Notes under the pieces: model-generated
Database searches by the model: none
Told to the model about the DNA's origin: nothing
Seen by the model: the letters and a program-made list of their open reading frames with translations, nothing else
DNA from: Cupriavidus sp. WKF15
GTDB lineage: Bacteria; Pseudomonadota; Gammaproteobacteria; Burkholderiales; Burkholderiaceae
Direction: 5' to 3'
Length of the DNA stretch: 64,000 nucleotides
Assembly: GCF_029278605.1 (NCBI RefSeq)
Contig: NZ_CP119573.1
Coordinates: 1,364,001 to 1,428,000, forward strand
Shown here: positions 1 through 7,299 of the stretch, one piece after another
Position numbering within the stretch: position 1 is the stretch's first letter
Layout of the letters: every line of letters starts with the position of its first letter
Translations under genes and position numbers: made by a program

Positions 1-1
1 T

Positions 2-91
2 GGCGTGCGGCTGACGGAGGACAAGGTGTCTGCGTTCGGCCGCTTGCTGGTCACTGAGGCGGCAACGCTTTCGAAGGCGCTCGGGCAGTGA
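2..91 (+). CDS. C-terminal tail of a regulator, possibly IclR family (partial)
   Basis: Only the last 29 codons are present, ending in TGA at 89-91; the rest lies left of the window. The visible peptide (LTEDKVSAFGRLLVTEAATL then SKALGQ) resembles the amphipathic C-terminal helix of IclR-type effector-binding domains, which commonly end in a short leucine/alanine-rich helix and 'LG'. That resemblance is the only evidence; any other protein ending in such a helix is possible. It points towards the cupin gene, which is transcribed in the opposite direction. Confidence 0.35.
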   Translation, partial: GVRLTEDKVSAFGRLLVTEAATLSKALGQ

Positions 92-179
92 TTCGCCTGA
101 GGCGATCCGGTAGCCAGAGCACCTTCGGTCGATCGCACAGGTCCCAGCCCTCTCCGGGTAGGGAACCTGTGTATCGCTG

Positions 180-554
180 TCAGGCCTTGGCGAAGGTGTC
201 AGCGGACATCACCTCAAGCGCAACGAAGGGTTGATCGCCTTCAACCCAGGCTTCGTGTTCTGGCGGGATCGTGTAGGAATCGCCAGCGCTTATCGTCTTC
301 TCGGTCCCGTCCTTCATTCGAACCGTAAGACGGCCGGATACCGCATAGCCCACGTGGGAGGCCTGGCATTGGTCCGTCTTCACGACCGGCTTGATGCACT
401 CCGACCACCGCCATCCGGGTTCGAAATTGAATCGTCCGATCGTGAAACCTTCGAGTTGGACAACCTCGATTCGGGTCTTCGCAGGGGCGCGAACTTCGTC
501 GGGCGACGCGTGGGATTTCACTTCAAATCTTGTTACGGCGACTGGGGCTCCCAT
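180..554 (-). CDS. Small single-domain cupin protein
   Basis: A 124-residue protein that is essentially one cupin beta-barrel. The second cupin motif is clear (GDSYTIPPEHEAWVEG, about residues 91-106, with the metal-type His), while the first motif (around CQASHVGYAVSG) keeps only one His and lacks the usual HxH pair, so metal binding may be altered. The start ATG follows a GGAGG ribosome site. Such proteins range from dioxygenases to small-molecule binding proteins; no substrate can be assigned. It stands alone, convergent with the partial gene on its left. A short perfect stem-loop lies about 26 bases upstream of its start. Confidence 0.75.
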   Translation of the reverse strand: MGAPVAVTRFEVKSHASPDEVRAPAKTRIEVVQLEGFTIGRFNFEPGWRWSECIKPVVKTDQCQASHVGYAVSGRLTVRMKDGTEKTISAGDSYTIPPEHEAWVEGDQPFVALEVMSADTFAKA

Positions 555-579
555 GTCTTCACCTCCATCTGTCCGGTAT

Positions 580-597
580 GGTCAGTTGCCACTGACC
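580..597. promoter_or_regulatory. Short inverted repeat upstream of the cupin gene
   Basis: GGTCAGT and ACTGACC (7-bp perfect arms) flank a TGCC loop. It sits 26 bases before the cupin start codon, in the place expected for an operator or a 5'-leader hairpin. No regulator can be named. Confidence 0.3.
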
Positions 598-728
598 GGG
601 ATCACACCGCCAGAGAAACTGTTGCCGGTTCGACTGGCACTGCCCGGCGGTGACAATCCAAATCTAGTACAGACTGCAAGCCCGTGCGGATTCAAGAATG
701 TCGGCGGCCGAACAGGTCGGAGCGGCAA

Positions 729-1370
729 TCACCAACGGAGCATCCGTGGCCCGAGCATCGCGCCGATGGCAGTCGGGACCAGCATGCCGAGCACGTACCA
801 GACGCCCCAGAACGCGACGCCCATCTCCGGGCAGTGAAGGCAGTACACCAGGGTCGCTACGGCACCGGAGAGCAGGCCGCCCACGGCGCCGGCCAGCCGC
901 AATCGCGTCGGAGCCAGTCCGCGCAATGCCCAGAACACGGCAATGAATACGGGCACGGACAGCACGGCGATATTGAACGGGCAGACTCGCCAGGTCTGTC
1001 CTAACACCGCTGCGGCGCGTTCTCCAGCGGGCGTTTGCGTGATGACATGGATGGCACCGATCCAGACGGCGGCGAAGGGTACGGAAACCCCAAGCCAGCC
1101 GGCACCGATTGCCATCCCGGGACGCGCCAGCCGTGTCGCTATCCACAAGGCACCAAACAGCAGCGAGAGCGGCAGCGCCACCTTGGCCCAGAACAGCGGG
1201 GTGACGGCGACGTCGGCCAGGTCGGGGCGGATATGCAGCGTGGCGGCCATCAGCAAGGTTGCCAATGCCGCGCCCGTCGCTATCGCGATGCCAAAACGAC
1301 GGCTGACCACATGCCGGTCGACTGGCGTGACGCCCGTGGCAAGCATGGAAATCAGGTCGTTCGTTCTCAT
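729..1370 (-). CDS. nrsF: NrsF-family anti-sigma factor (DUF1109)
   Basis: A 213-residue inner-membrane protein with about six hydrophobic segments and almost no soluble domain, the DUF1109/NrsF architecture. In the family it holds the partner ECF sigma factor SigF inactive until an oxidant such as hypochlorite is sensed, and conserved cysteines are implicated. Visible candidates are Cys130 (WRVCPF) and the Cys177-x-x-Cys180 pair (VYCLHCPEM) at a predicted membrane face. The gene starts inside the end of sigF (ATGA overlap), so the two are translationally coupled, as is usual for sigma/anti-sigma pairs. Function is well supported by family and context; the sensing residues are inference. Confidence 0.9.
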   Translation of the reverse strand: MRTNDLISMLATGVTPVDRHVVSRRFGIAIATGAALATLLMAATLHIRPDLADVAVTPLFWAKVALPLSLLFGALWIATRLARPGMAIGAGWLGVSVPFAAVWIGAIHVITQTPAGERAAAVLGQTWRVCPFNIAVLSVPVFIAVFWALRGLAPTRLRLAGAVGGLLSGAVATLVYCLHCPEMGVAFWGVWYVLGMLVPTAIGAMLGPRMLRW

Positions 1371-1939
1371 CGCGTTCCTCGAATCTTCGCCGCGAGCGCC
1401 TTCAGCCCGCGATGCACGCCCACCTTCACCGCCGATTCCGACATCCCGGTCATCTGCGCGGCCTCGCTGACGGATAGTCCCTCCAGCTTGACGTACACGA
1501 TCGGCAGGCGCTGACGGTCCGGCAACTGGTCAAGCAGCAGGTTCAGGTCGCGCTTCGCTTGCGCCGGCTCGAGGTCGGGCGCTGCCAGCACCTCCTCCGC
1601 CGCGTCCAGCGGCTCGCTCAGTGCATCGCGCCGCGCATGCGCGCGAAAATGGTCGGCGAGCTTGTACCGGGCGATCGCGTACACCCACGCCGTGAGCGGC
1701 TGTCCCGGCAGGTAGGTATGGCGCGCGTTGTGCACGGCCAGCAGGACTTCCTGGACCAGATCCTCGACGTCACCCGCTTGCTGCGGAAGCCGGTTGCGGA
1801 AATAGCCGCGCAGCATCGCGCCCAATTCGGTGAGGAATTGCGCATACGTCACCTGGTCGCCCGCCAACCCGCCCGTAAAGAGACCGAGCAGGCGAGACTC
1901 CCGCTTTTTCAGCGCATCCTGTTCGACAGTTCGCTCCAT
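1367..1939 (-). CDS. sigF: ECF sigma factor SigF
   Basis: 190 residues with the two ECF domains only: sigma2 at about 57-103 (DVEDLVQEVLLAVHNARHTY through the IARYKLADHFRAH helix) and sigma4 at about 130-186 (LPDRQRLPIVYVKLEGLSV and the recognition helix SESAVKVGVHRG). It directs RNA polymerase to stress promoters when released by NrsF. The annotated ATG at 1939 gives a longer N-terminus than many relatives. A promoter identical to that of mrpX overlaps this start, with its -10 at 1930-1933 inside codons 3-4, so an sigF transcript from that promoter would need an internal start (for example the GTG at codon 30) or another promoter must supply the full-length form. Confidence 0.9.
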   Translation of the reverse strand: MERTVEQDALKKRESRLLGLFTGGLAGDQVTYAQFLTELGAMLRGYFRNRLPQQAGDVEDLVQEVLLAVHNARHTYLPGQPLTAWVYAIARYKLADHFRAHARRDALSEPLDAAEEVLAAPDLEPAQAKRDLNLLLDQLPDRQRLPIVYVKLEGLSVSEAAQMTGMSESAVKVGVHRGLKALAAKIRGTR

Positions 1940-1955
1940 CGGTCGCGTTGGTTAC
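1930..1955 (-). promoter_or_regulatory. SigF-type promoter of sigF-nrsF
   Basis: On the minus strand GTAACC (1955-1950) is followed after exactly 16 bases by CGAA (1933-1930). The same hexamer, spacing and tetramer occur at the divergent mrpX promoter, indicating autoregulation of sigF. The -10 falls just inside the longest sigF reading frame. Confidence 0.7.
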
Positions 1956-2083
1956 ACCGGGCCCTGTTGATTGCGTGGATTCTACGACGCGGCGGCGGTC
2001 ATGTGTGTTGCAAGGCGCATTGCCGATAAGTCGGTTCCGTCACCAGAAGCGCCGCACGCCGGCAGGAAAATTCTCCGAATGCT

Positions 2084-2109
2084 GTAACCGGACGCGCCGC
2101 CGCGGCGAA
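2084..2109 (+). promoter_or_regulatory. SigF-type promoter of the mrpX operon
   Basis: GTAACC at 2084-2089, 16-base spacer, CGAA at 2106-2109. It matches the sigF promoter element exactly and leaves a leader of roughly 105 bases before mrpX. ECF sigma factors typically read AAC-containing -35 boxes and CG-containing -10 boxes. Confidence 0.75.
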
Positions 2110-2223
2110 TTTCCCATCAGACGCACACATACCGTGTGAATCTGGCGCCTGCCTGGCATGGCAGGCGCGATGTTCGGTCAACCGGGACGCTCCCGGTCCA
2201 TCGCAAGGCAACGAGGAGTCAAA

Positions 2224-2523
2224 ATGAACAAGATCGCAATCGCCGTGGTTTCCGCCGCGTTCCTGATGTCTGGCACCGCATTCGCCCAGACCGGCGGATC
2301 GATGGCCAAGGATTCGATGGCCAAAGATTCAATGTCGAAGGACAGCATGTCGAAGGACAGCATGTCGAAAGATGCAATGTCGAAAGATGCAATGTCCAAG
2401 GACGCAATGTCCAAGGACAACATGTCCAAGGACGGCATGCACAAGGACAAGATGGGCAAATCGAAGTCGCACGACAAGATGGGCAAGGAAGGCGACGCCA
2501 CGTCTGGCGGCATGAACAAGTAA
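2224..2523 (+). CDS. mrpX: Methionine-rich periplasmic pentapeptide (MXKDX) repeat protein
   Basis: A 99-residue precursor with a Sec signal peptide (residues 1-21, cleavage after TAFA) and a mature part built of ten back-to-back pentapeptides of the form [S/A/N/G]-M-x-K-D. I count 13 methionines and no cysteine in the 78 mature residues. In Azospira the homologous MrpX scavenges hypochlorite in the periplasm by oxidation of its methionines and is re-reduced by the YedY1/YedZ1 pair; the same genes follow here. The start was set at 2224 because GAGGAG lies just before it; an upstream in-frame ATG lacks a signal peptide. The repeats are 15 nt long at DNA level, so repeat number may vary between strains. 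Confidence 0.9.
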   Translation: MNKIAIAVVSAAFLMSGTAFAQTGGSMAKDSMAKDSMSKDSMSKDSMSKDAMSKDAMSKDAMSKDNMSKDGMHKDKMGKSKSHDKMGKEGDATSGGMNK

Positions 2524-2539
2524 CACTGGAGCAAGCTCG

Positions 2540-2582
2540 ACCTGGCACCATGCACGACATCCTGTTGCGCACGGTGCCAGGT
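2540..2582 (+). promoter_or_regulatory. Intercistronic stem-loop between mrpX and yedZ1
   Basis: ACCTGGCACC (2540-2549) and GGTGCCAGGT (2573-2582) form a perfect 10-bp stem with a 23-nt loop. No T-run follows and the yedZ1 ribosome site begins a few bases later. It may stabilise or separate the abundant mrpX message from the downstream enzyme genes. Confidence 0.5.
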
Positions 2583-2599
2583 TTCCGGAGGAGGCTGAA

Positions 2600-3226
2600 A
2601 TGGGACCCTCGCAAGAAGCAGTCATGCCCCGAGCCGCGCCACGCACGATCCAGCCGCGCTGGGTGCGCATCACACACTGGCTCAATGCGCTGGCCGCCAT
2701 CGTGATGATGCTGTCGGGCTGGCGCATCTACAACGCTTCACCGGTCTTCGCCGGGTTCCGCTTCCCTGGCGACATTACGCTGGGCGGATGGCTGGGCGGA
2801 GCGCTGCTATGGCATTTCGCGGCCATGTGGCTGCTGTTTTTCAATGGGCTGTTCTATCTGGCGATGAACATCGCCACGGGCCGGTTCGCCCGGAAGTTCT
2901 TTCCGCTGCGGCCGCGCGCCGTACTGGACGATCTGGTGGCCGCACTGCGAGGCCGTCTCTCTCATGCGGACCTCAGCCACTACAACGCCGTGCAGAAGCT
3001 CGCCTACCTGCTGGTGATGATCGTGCTGCTGGTGCTGGTGCTCTCCGGCATCGCCATCTGGAAGCCCGTGCAGTTCCCGCTGCTGCGCGAGATGATGGGC
3101 GGCTACGACTTCGCACGCGTGGTTCATTTCTGCGCCATGTCCCTGCTGGCCGCCTTTATCGTCGTGCATGTTGTGATGGTGGCGCTGGTGCCGCGCAGCC
3201 TGCTGACCATGATTCGCGGACGCTGA
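2600..3226 (+). CDS. yedZ1: Cytochrome b561-type membrane haem protein, electron donor to YedY1
   Basis: 208 residues with four or five transmembrane helices and histidines placed as haem ligands in helix 1 (RITHWLNALAA), in the second segment (ALLWHFAAMW), and in the last pair (RVVHFCAMS and FIVVHVVMV). This is the cytochrome b/b561 fold rather than the ferric-reductase fold of enterobacterial MsrQ. In the SigF locus of Azospira the equivalent protein passes quinol electrons to the periplasmic molybdoenzyme. The gene lies 76 bases after mrpX behind a stem-loop and 20 bases before the molybdoenzyme gene, consistent with one operon. Confidence 0.85.
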   Translation: MGPSQEAVMPRAAPRTIQPRWVRITHWLNALAAIVMMLSGWRIYNASPVFAGFRFPGDITLGGWLGGALLWHFAAMWLLFFNGLFYLAMNIATGRFARKFFPLRPRAVLDDLVAALRGRLSHADLSHYNAVQKLAYLLVMIVLLVLVLSGIAIWKPVQFPLLREMMGGYDFARVVHFCAMSLLAAFIVVHVVMVALVPRSLLTMIRGR

Positions 3227-3246
3227 CGTAACCTGGAGCCTGAATC

Positions 3247-4023
3247 GTGAAACCGAAACCTTCCAGACAAATGACGGTCGACCGCGAGTCGCTGATCATT
3301 GATGTGCGCCGCGAACTCGATTCACCGTCGCGGCGCCTGTTCGGCAAGCGCATCCTTACGCTCGGCGGCCTTGCCATGCTCACCGGCTGCAGCCTGAGCG
3401 ACGATCCCTCGGTGGAGACCTTCCTCATGCGTGTTTCGCGCATGAACGACAAGGTACAGGCATGGCTGTTCGACCCGAACCGCCTCGCGCCGACCTATAC
3501 GGAAGCGCAGATCACGCGCCCGTTTCCGTTCAACGCGTTCTACGGCATCGACGAGGTCACCGTGGTGAACGGCGACGACTTCCGGCTCAAGGTCGGTGGG
3601 CTGGTGCGGGATAAGAAGAGCTGGACCCTGGAAGAACTCTATGCCCTGCCCAAGGCCGAGCAGATCACGCGGCATATCTGCGTGGAGGGCTGGAGTGCGA
3701 TCGGGCGGTGGGGCGGCACGCCGTTTGCCGGCTTCCTGCAGCGGATCGGCGCCGACACCACCGCGAAGTATGTGGGATTCCGCTGTGCCGACGACTATTA
3801 CGAGAGCATCGACATGGCCACGGCGCTGCATCCGCAGACCTTGCTGACGTTCACGTATGACGGCGAGCGCCTGCCGCCCAAGTACGGCTATCCGATGAAG
3901 CTGCGGATGCCGACCAAGCTCGGCTACAAAAATCCGAAGCACATCATGGAACTGTTCGTCACCAACACTTACCCGGGCGGCTATTGGGAGGATCAGGGCT
4001 ACAACTGGTTCGGCGGCTCTTGA
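3247..4023 (+). CDS. yedY1: YedY/MsrP-like molybdopterin oxidoreductase, probable methionine sulfoxide reductase
   Basis: 258 residues of the sulfite-oxidase fold. The N-terminus has a twin-arginine motif (SRRLFGKR, Arg29-Arg30), a hydrophobic stretch and a lipobox-like LTGC ending at Cys48, so the protein may be Tat-exported and lipid-anchored, unlike soluble MsrP. The molybdenum-ligand cysteine is Cys145 in RHICVEGWSAIGRW. MsrP-type enzymes reduce methionine sulfoxide in periplasmic proteins; the obvious substrate is oxidised MrpX encoded upstream. The start is GTG with a GGAG a little far upstream; the next ATG (codon 9) is possible and does not change the export signal. Confidence 0.87.
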   Translation: MKPKPSRQMTVDRESLIIDVRRELDSPSRRLFGKRILTLGGLAMLTGCSLSDDPSVETFLMRVSRMNDKVQAWLFDPNRLAPTYTEAQITRPFPFNAFYGIDEVTVVNGDDFRLKVGGLVRDKKSWTLEELYALPKAEQITRHICVEGWSAIGRWGGTPFAGFLQRIGADTTAKYVGFRCADDYYESIDMATALHPQTLLTFTYDGERLPPKYGYPMKLRMPTKLGYKNPKHIMELFVTNTYPGGYWEDQGYNWFGGS

Positions 4024-4065
4024 GAAGCGCGGTGCCAGGCGAGCGCAATTGACCTGGCCACGAGC

Positions 4066-4746
4066 TTATACACTACCAAGTAGTGTGCCATTCCCCACCC
4101 GCACGCGCTGCCCCACGCCGACGTCAGGTTGCTGGTGGTAGGTGACGACACGACTCGATCCGTCTTCCATGCGGACGCGCACCTGGTACTCCGTGTCGGC
4201 GCGCACGCGCTGCTCTACCATGTTGCCCGCTACGCCGCCACCCAGGGCACCGAGAACCGTTGCCACGATCCGACCGTTCCCCCCGCCGATCTGGTGGCCC
4301 AGCAGGCCGCCGGCCACTGCGCCGCTGACCGCGCCTAGCCCGGTGCCCTGGCCCGGCTGCGTGATCGGCGTGATGGCTTCGACCGTGCCGACGTCTTGGC
4401 TAGCTGCCGTCCTTTGTTGCCGCTCGGGATAGTGGCGCGGCTCCGGATTGTAGTCCGGCGCGGAGGCGTAGCGCGCAGCGGTCAGACCTGGATGAGGCAC
4501 TCGATAAATGTGAGGCCTGGGCGAGACGGGCGTCGCGAGCTGGGGCGCGGCTGCAGCAGCCTGAGCAGTGGGTCCTGTTGGCGCCAGCGCGGCGGTTGCC
4601 GCAGCGGGTGTGCCAGCGCTGCCGTGGGCTGGGGGCAGTACGCCGGTCATCGCTGCGACACCCACCATGCTGACGACGATGACGGCGCCCGCAGCAGTAG
4701 CAATCAGCGGATGCAAACGATTTGATTGTTGGCTCGCGTTTTCCAT
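4066..4746 (-). CDS. Glycine-zipper 2TM domain protein
   Basis: 226 residues: one N-terminal membrane segment (about 15-40), a low-complexity Ala/Pro/Thr region, then a glycine zipper (LGAVSGAVAGGLLGHQIGGG and LGALGGGVAGNMV, about 140-180) and a short beta-rich tail. This is the SlyB / 17-kDa antigen type arrangement found in outer-membrane lipoproteins, but no lipobox is seen here, so inner-membrane anchoring is more likely. The start at 4746 has GGAGG six bases before it; a longer ORF begins seven codons earlier without one. It converges with the yedY1 operon and has no evident functional link. Envelope maintenance is a family-based guess. Confidence 0.8.
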   Translation of the reverse strand: MENASQQSNRLHPLIATAAGAVIVVSMVGVAAMTGVLPPAHGSAGTPAAATAALAPTGPTAQAAAAAPQLATPVSPRPHIYRVPHPGLTAARYASAPDYNPEPRHYPERQQRTAASQDVGTVEAITPITQPGQGTGLGAVSGAVAGGLLGHQIGGGNGRIVATVLGALGGGVAGNMVEQRVRADTEYQVRVRMEDGSSRVVTYHQQPDVGVGQRVRVGNGTLLGSV

Positions 4747-5149
4747 TTCGGCCTCCGAAGTGAGCAAGCGTTGTTCTTCGGAATCAGTGTGGCCGACCGG
4801 GGAACTCGCGTCGAATCCGGTTGTAACAAACTTCGGGAGCGCAGCGCGTCGGCGCGTGGAAAATGCCTGCAGGCTCAGCGCCCCAGAGAGTCGCCAAGGC
4901 CCGGCTGGAAAGGCTTGACTGGCGGGAAGGGGAGGCAGGAGGCCTCAGATTAGGCGGGGAAGATTTTACCGATACTTACACTCGGACGCGGCCGGCCGCG
5001 TGGCAATTTCGGCCGTATTGGCGGTGAAGAGTTTGTCTTTGCCACTGGTAGACCGCGTGCAGATTTCCCTTGTAGGAACAGTCATCACGCACGCGACCAT
5101 GCGCGAAGCCCCGTGATGCCGTGTCTTATCGCGGATTGCCCGCCTGCTG
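4747..5149. other. Gene-free stretch
   Basis: About 400 bases between the glycine-zipper gene and the end of the LexA-box gene. A 65-codon minus-strand frame at the right end has no ribosome site or recognisable sequence, and overlaps the neighbouring stop. I see no RNA gene, repeat or convincing promoter except the region directly before 4746 that must drive the glycine-zipper gene. Confidence 0.5.
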
Positions 5150-5578
5150 TCAGGCCATTTCACTGGCAGCTTTGCCAGCCAGCGCGACTTCCGTCTCGTC
5201 GGTCACCGTGCTTTCCGCCATCGCGTTGTCGACTTCGGAAACCATGTCGCCCAGACCGATGACGACCGTGATATTCGGCGTCCAGTTCTTGCGGTCGGTG
5301 CTGACCTCGGCAAACGTGGTCACCGTTGCGGTGTAGCCCTGCGCTTTGAGGTCGTCGGCTAGTCGTTGCGCGCGCGGTTCCAGCGCTGCTTGCGGATTGT
5401 CTTCGTTGATGTCGAGTACCAGTCTGGTCTCGAATTCTTCCTTGCCCCTCTGGATTGCCGTCTGCATTGCCTTGAGCTGCTTGTTCGCGAGCGCGACGAG
5501 CTTGCTGTACCTGGATTCTTCCTGGCTGGCGCGCAGTGCCTTGGCGGCGTTGATGATTTCGGTGCGGTCCACGAACAT
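5150..5578 (-). CDS. Unrecognised 142-aa protein under a LexA box
   Basis: A soluble protein without signal peptide or membrane segment. The first 50 residues are helical and lysine/glutamine-rich (RASQEESRYSKLVALANKQL), followed by an alternating region (LVLDINEDNP, ITVVIGLGDM) that may be a small alpha/beta domain with a winged-helix or ferredoxin-like look. I do not recognise a family. The ATG follows AAAGG. Its promoter region carries a strong SOS box overlapping the -10, so DNA-damage induction is the best clue to its role. It is monocistronic. A phage or mobile-element origin is possible but nothing nearby supports it. Confidence 0.65.
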   Translation of the reverse strand: MFVDRTEIINAAKALRASQEESRYSKLVALANKQLKAMQTAIQRGKEEFETRLVLDINEDNPQAALEPRAQRLADDLKAQGYTATVTTFAEVSTDRKNWTPNITVVIGLGDMVSEVDNAMAESTVTDETEVALAGKAASEMA

Positions 5579-5663
5579 GATTGCCTTTCGAGGTGGGGGA
5601 GAGAAAGCACGGCGCCGCGCGGGCTTGACTTCAGGAGCCAGTTCTTCCGGGATGCGACGACAA

Positions 5664-5700
5664 CTGTATAAATATACAGTGTTTGCCGGCTAACCGGCAA
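5664..5700 (-). promoter_or_regulatory. LexA (SOS) box overlapping a sigma70-type promoter
   Basis: CTGTATAAATATACAG at 5664-5679 matches the CTG-N10-CAG SOS consensus with an AT-rich core. On the minus strand TTGCCG (5700-5695) and TATATT (5676-5671) form a -35/-10 pair with an 18-base spacer, so bound LexA would cover the -10. A second inverted repeat (TTGCCGG/CCGGCAA, 5683-5700) sits at the -35. The remaining sequence from 5701 to 6016 shows no gene. Confidence 0.8.
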
Positions 5701-6016
5701 GGGTTGGCGTTTTTGATTTTCAAGAAATATGAAGGCGCGCCTGACCAGAAGCGGCGCTCCTCGGAAATCATTGAGTCCGCGCATAGTGGAGGACGAGGGG
5801 CCGACCGGCGCCTTCTGGCCGGCAAGCGACCTCCCTCCGGCCGATGCGGAGCAGGGACACTGGTGCGCATCGCGACATCCACTGGTCAAGGAGTATCACC
5901 CTCGCGCAGCGCCGCGACAGCTGCCTATACTTCCAATCGGACTAGGGGACACGCCGCCCGGTCCCGGGGAAGTTGCCGCCCCGCCTCGTCGGCGACGCTG
6001 CCCAAAAGGGGACAAA

Positions 6017-6559
6017 ATGGCAAAAGCAAGTCCCGCAGGTGCTATGGGGCGATGGGTCGCCCCTATGATCTTTGCACTCGCATTGCCCGTCTTCGCTCCC
6101 GCCATGAGCTATGCCCAGTCACCGGAAAGCGTAAAGCAGGCCATGGCATCACTGAAGGCCAAGACGGCCAAATTGGGCGTACCGGGGATTAAAGGAGAAG
6201 ATGCTGTTGCAGGAAAACCCGCGCCAGCTTTGTACTTTGGCGCGACCAAGATGAACAACAACTTTGCCGTAGTCGATGAAGTCAAGAAGGAGCATGGCGG
6301 CACGGCAACATTGTTCGTCAAGAGCGGCGATGATTTCGTGCGCGTGGCGACGAATGTACAGAAGGACGATGGTTCGAGGGCGATTGGGACTGTCCTCGAC
6401 CCCAAGGGCAAGGCCATGGGGGCAATACGCGGTGGTGGTGCCTACTACGGTGATGCCGACATTCTCGGCAAACCATACATCACTGGATATGAGCCGATCC
6501 GCGATGCCAGTGGGGGTGTCATCGGCATTTACTACGTAGGGTACCCGAAGACGCAATGA
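6017..6559 (+). CDS. Exported single Cache-domain protein
   Basis: 180 residues: signal peptide (about 1-33, ending MSYAQ) followed by one Cache-type small-molecule binding domain (about 40-178). Typical features are the repeated 'G-x-ATLF-x-x-x-G-DDFVRVATNV', the 'GTVLDPKGKAM' turn and the closing 'YEPIRDASGGVIGIYYVG'. There is no kinase, cyclase or methyl-accepting part, so it is a free periplasmic Cache protein of the sCache_3 type. Its ligand is unknown; family members bind small organic acids or amino acids. The start at 6017 has AAGGGGA in front. It stands alone, ended by a shared terminator. Confidence 0.75.
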   Translation: MAKASPAGAMGRWVAPMIFALALPVFAPAMSYAQSPESVKQAMASLKAKTAKLGVPGIKGEDAVAGKPAPALYFGATKMNNNFAVVDEVKKEHGGTATLFVKSGDDFVRVATNVQKDDGSRAIGTVLDPKGKAMGAIRGGGAYYGDADILGKPYITGYEPIRDASGGVIGIYYVGYPKTQ

Positions 6560-6566
6560 GCCGCTG

Positions 6567-6592
6567 GACTGGGCCTCTAACGAGGCTCAGTC
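6567..6592. terminator. Bidirectional terminator-like hairpin
   Basis: GACTGGGCCTC and GAGGCTCAGTC pair over 11 positions with one mismatch around a TAAC loop. It lies between two convergent genes and overlaps the stop of the right-hand one. T-tracts are weak. Confidence 0.5.
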
Positions 6593-7251
6593 GCATTGCG
6601 GGTGCCGTCGCGCCGCAACACGACATGCGTGGCCTTTTCCGATGCTACGGATTCGACGCATTCGTATCCCAGGGCCCGCAAATCAACCCCTTCGAACAGC
6701 GACTCTCCCCGGCCGAGCAGGACCGGCGCGATAGCAATATGCAGTTCATCAATGAGGCCCTCGCGAAGATACTGCCGGATCGTGTCCGGCCCGCCGCCGA
6801 TCCGCACGTCCATTCCGGCAGCGGCCTCGCGCGCACGGTCGAGCGCTTCGCGAATGCCTCCTGTTATGAAGGTGAACGTCGTGCCGCCTTCCATCTCGAT
6901 GGGGGGACGAGCATGATGGGTCAGGATGAAGACGGGAACGTGATACGGTGGATTATCTCCCCACCAGCCTTTCCAGTTGGTGTCCGGCCAGTTCCCGCGA
7001 ATGGGTCCGAACATATTCCTCCCTAGAATCCAGGCCCCGACATTGCGAAAGCCACGGGCGGCGAACTCGTCGTCAACCCCGGTCGTACCCTCGTCCTTGC
7101 CGAACAAGGCCCGCTGGAACGTGCGTGTCGGGACCAGCCACTGGTGCAGTTCCGTCCCGCCAATGCCGAGCGGATTATTGATGTCTTGATTCGGGCCGGC
7201 CCCGTATCCGTCGAGCGAAATGGTGAAGCCCTCAACGCGAACTCGTGTCAT
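6577..7251 (-). CDS. RibD/dihydrofolate-reductase-like family protein
   Basis: 224 residues of the RibD C-terminal / DHFR-like fold: N-terminal strand VRVEGFTISLDGYGAG, the AWILGRNMFGP segment, the nucleotide-binding VRIGGGPDTIRQYL near residue 150 and the closing HIAIAPVLLGRGESLFEG. Such stand-alone proteins are probable NADPH-dependent reductases of unknown substrate, not true riboflavin or folate enzymes. A GGAGG precedes the ATG. It lies just upstream of, and codirectional with nothing but, the GntR gene at 7300, whose start is further right; no operon is evident. Confidence 0.85.
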   Translation of the reverse strand: MTRVRVEGFTISLDGYGAGPNQDINNPLGIGGTELHQWLVPTRTFQRALFGKDEGTTGVDDEFAARGFRNVGAWILGRNMFGPIRGNWPDTNWKGWWGDNPPYHVPVFILTHHARPPIEMEGGTTFTFITGGIREALDRAREAAAGMDVRIGGGPDTIRQYLREGLIDELHIAIAPVLLGRGESLFEGVDLRALGYECVESVASEKATHVVLRRDGTRNATEPR

Positions 7252-7299
7252 CGTTTACCTCCGTCATGTCATGGGCTGCCGGGAAGGCGGGCATGCGTC

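Noticed and set aside
2299-2463. Tandem 15-nt repeats that could be taken for a CRISPR or satellite
   Set aside because: They are in frame, encode the MXKDX pentapeptides of MrpX, and lack spacers.
4966-5163. 65-codon minus-strand frame
   Set aside because: No ribosome site, no recognisable sequence and overlap with the end of the neighbouring gene.
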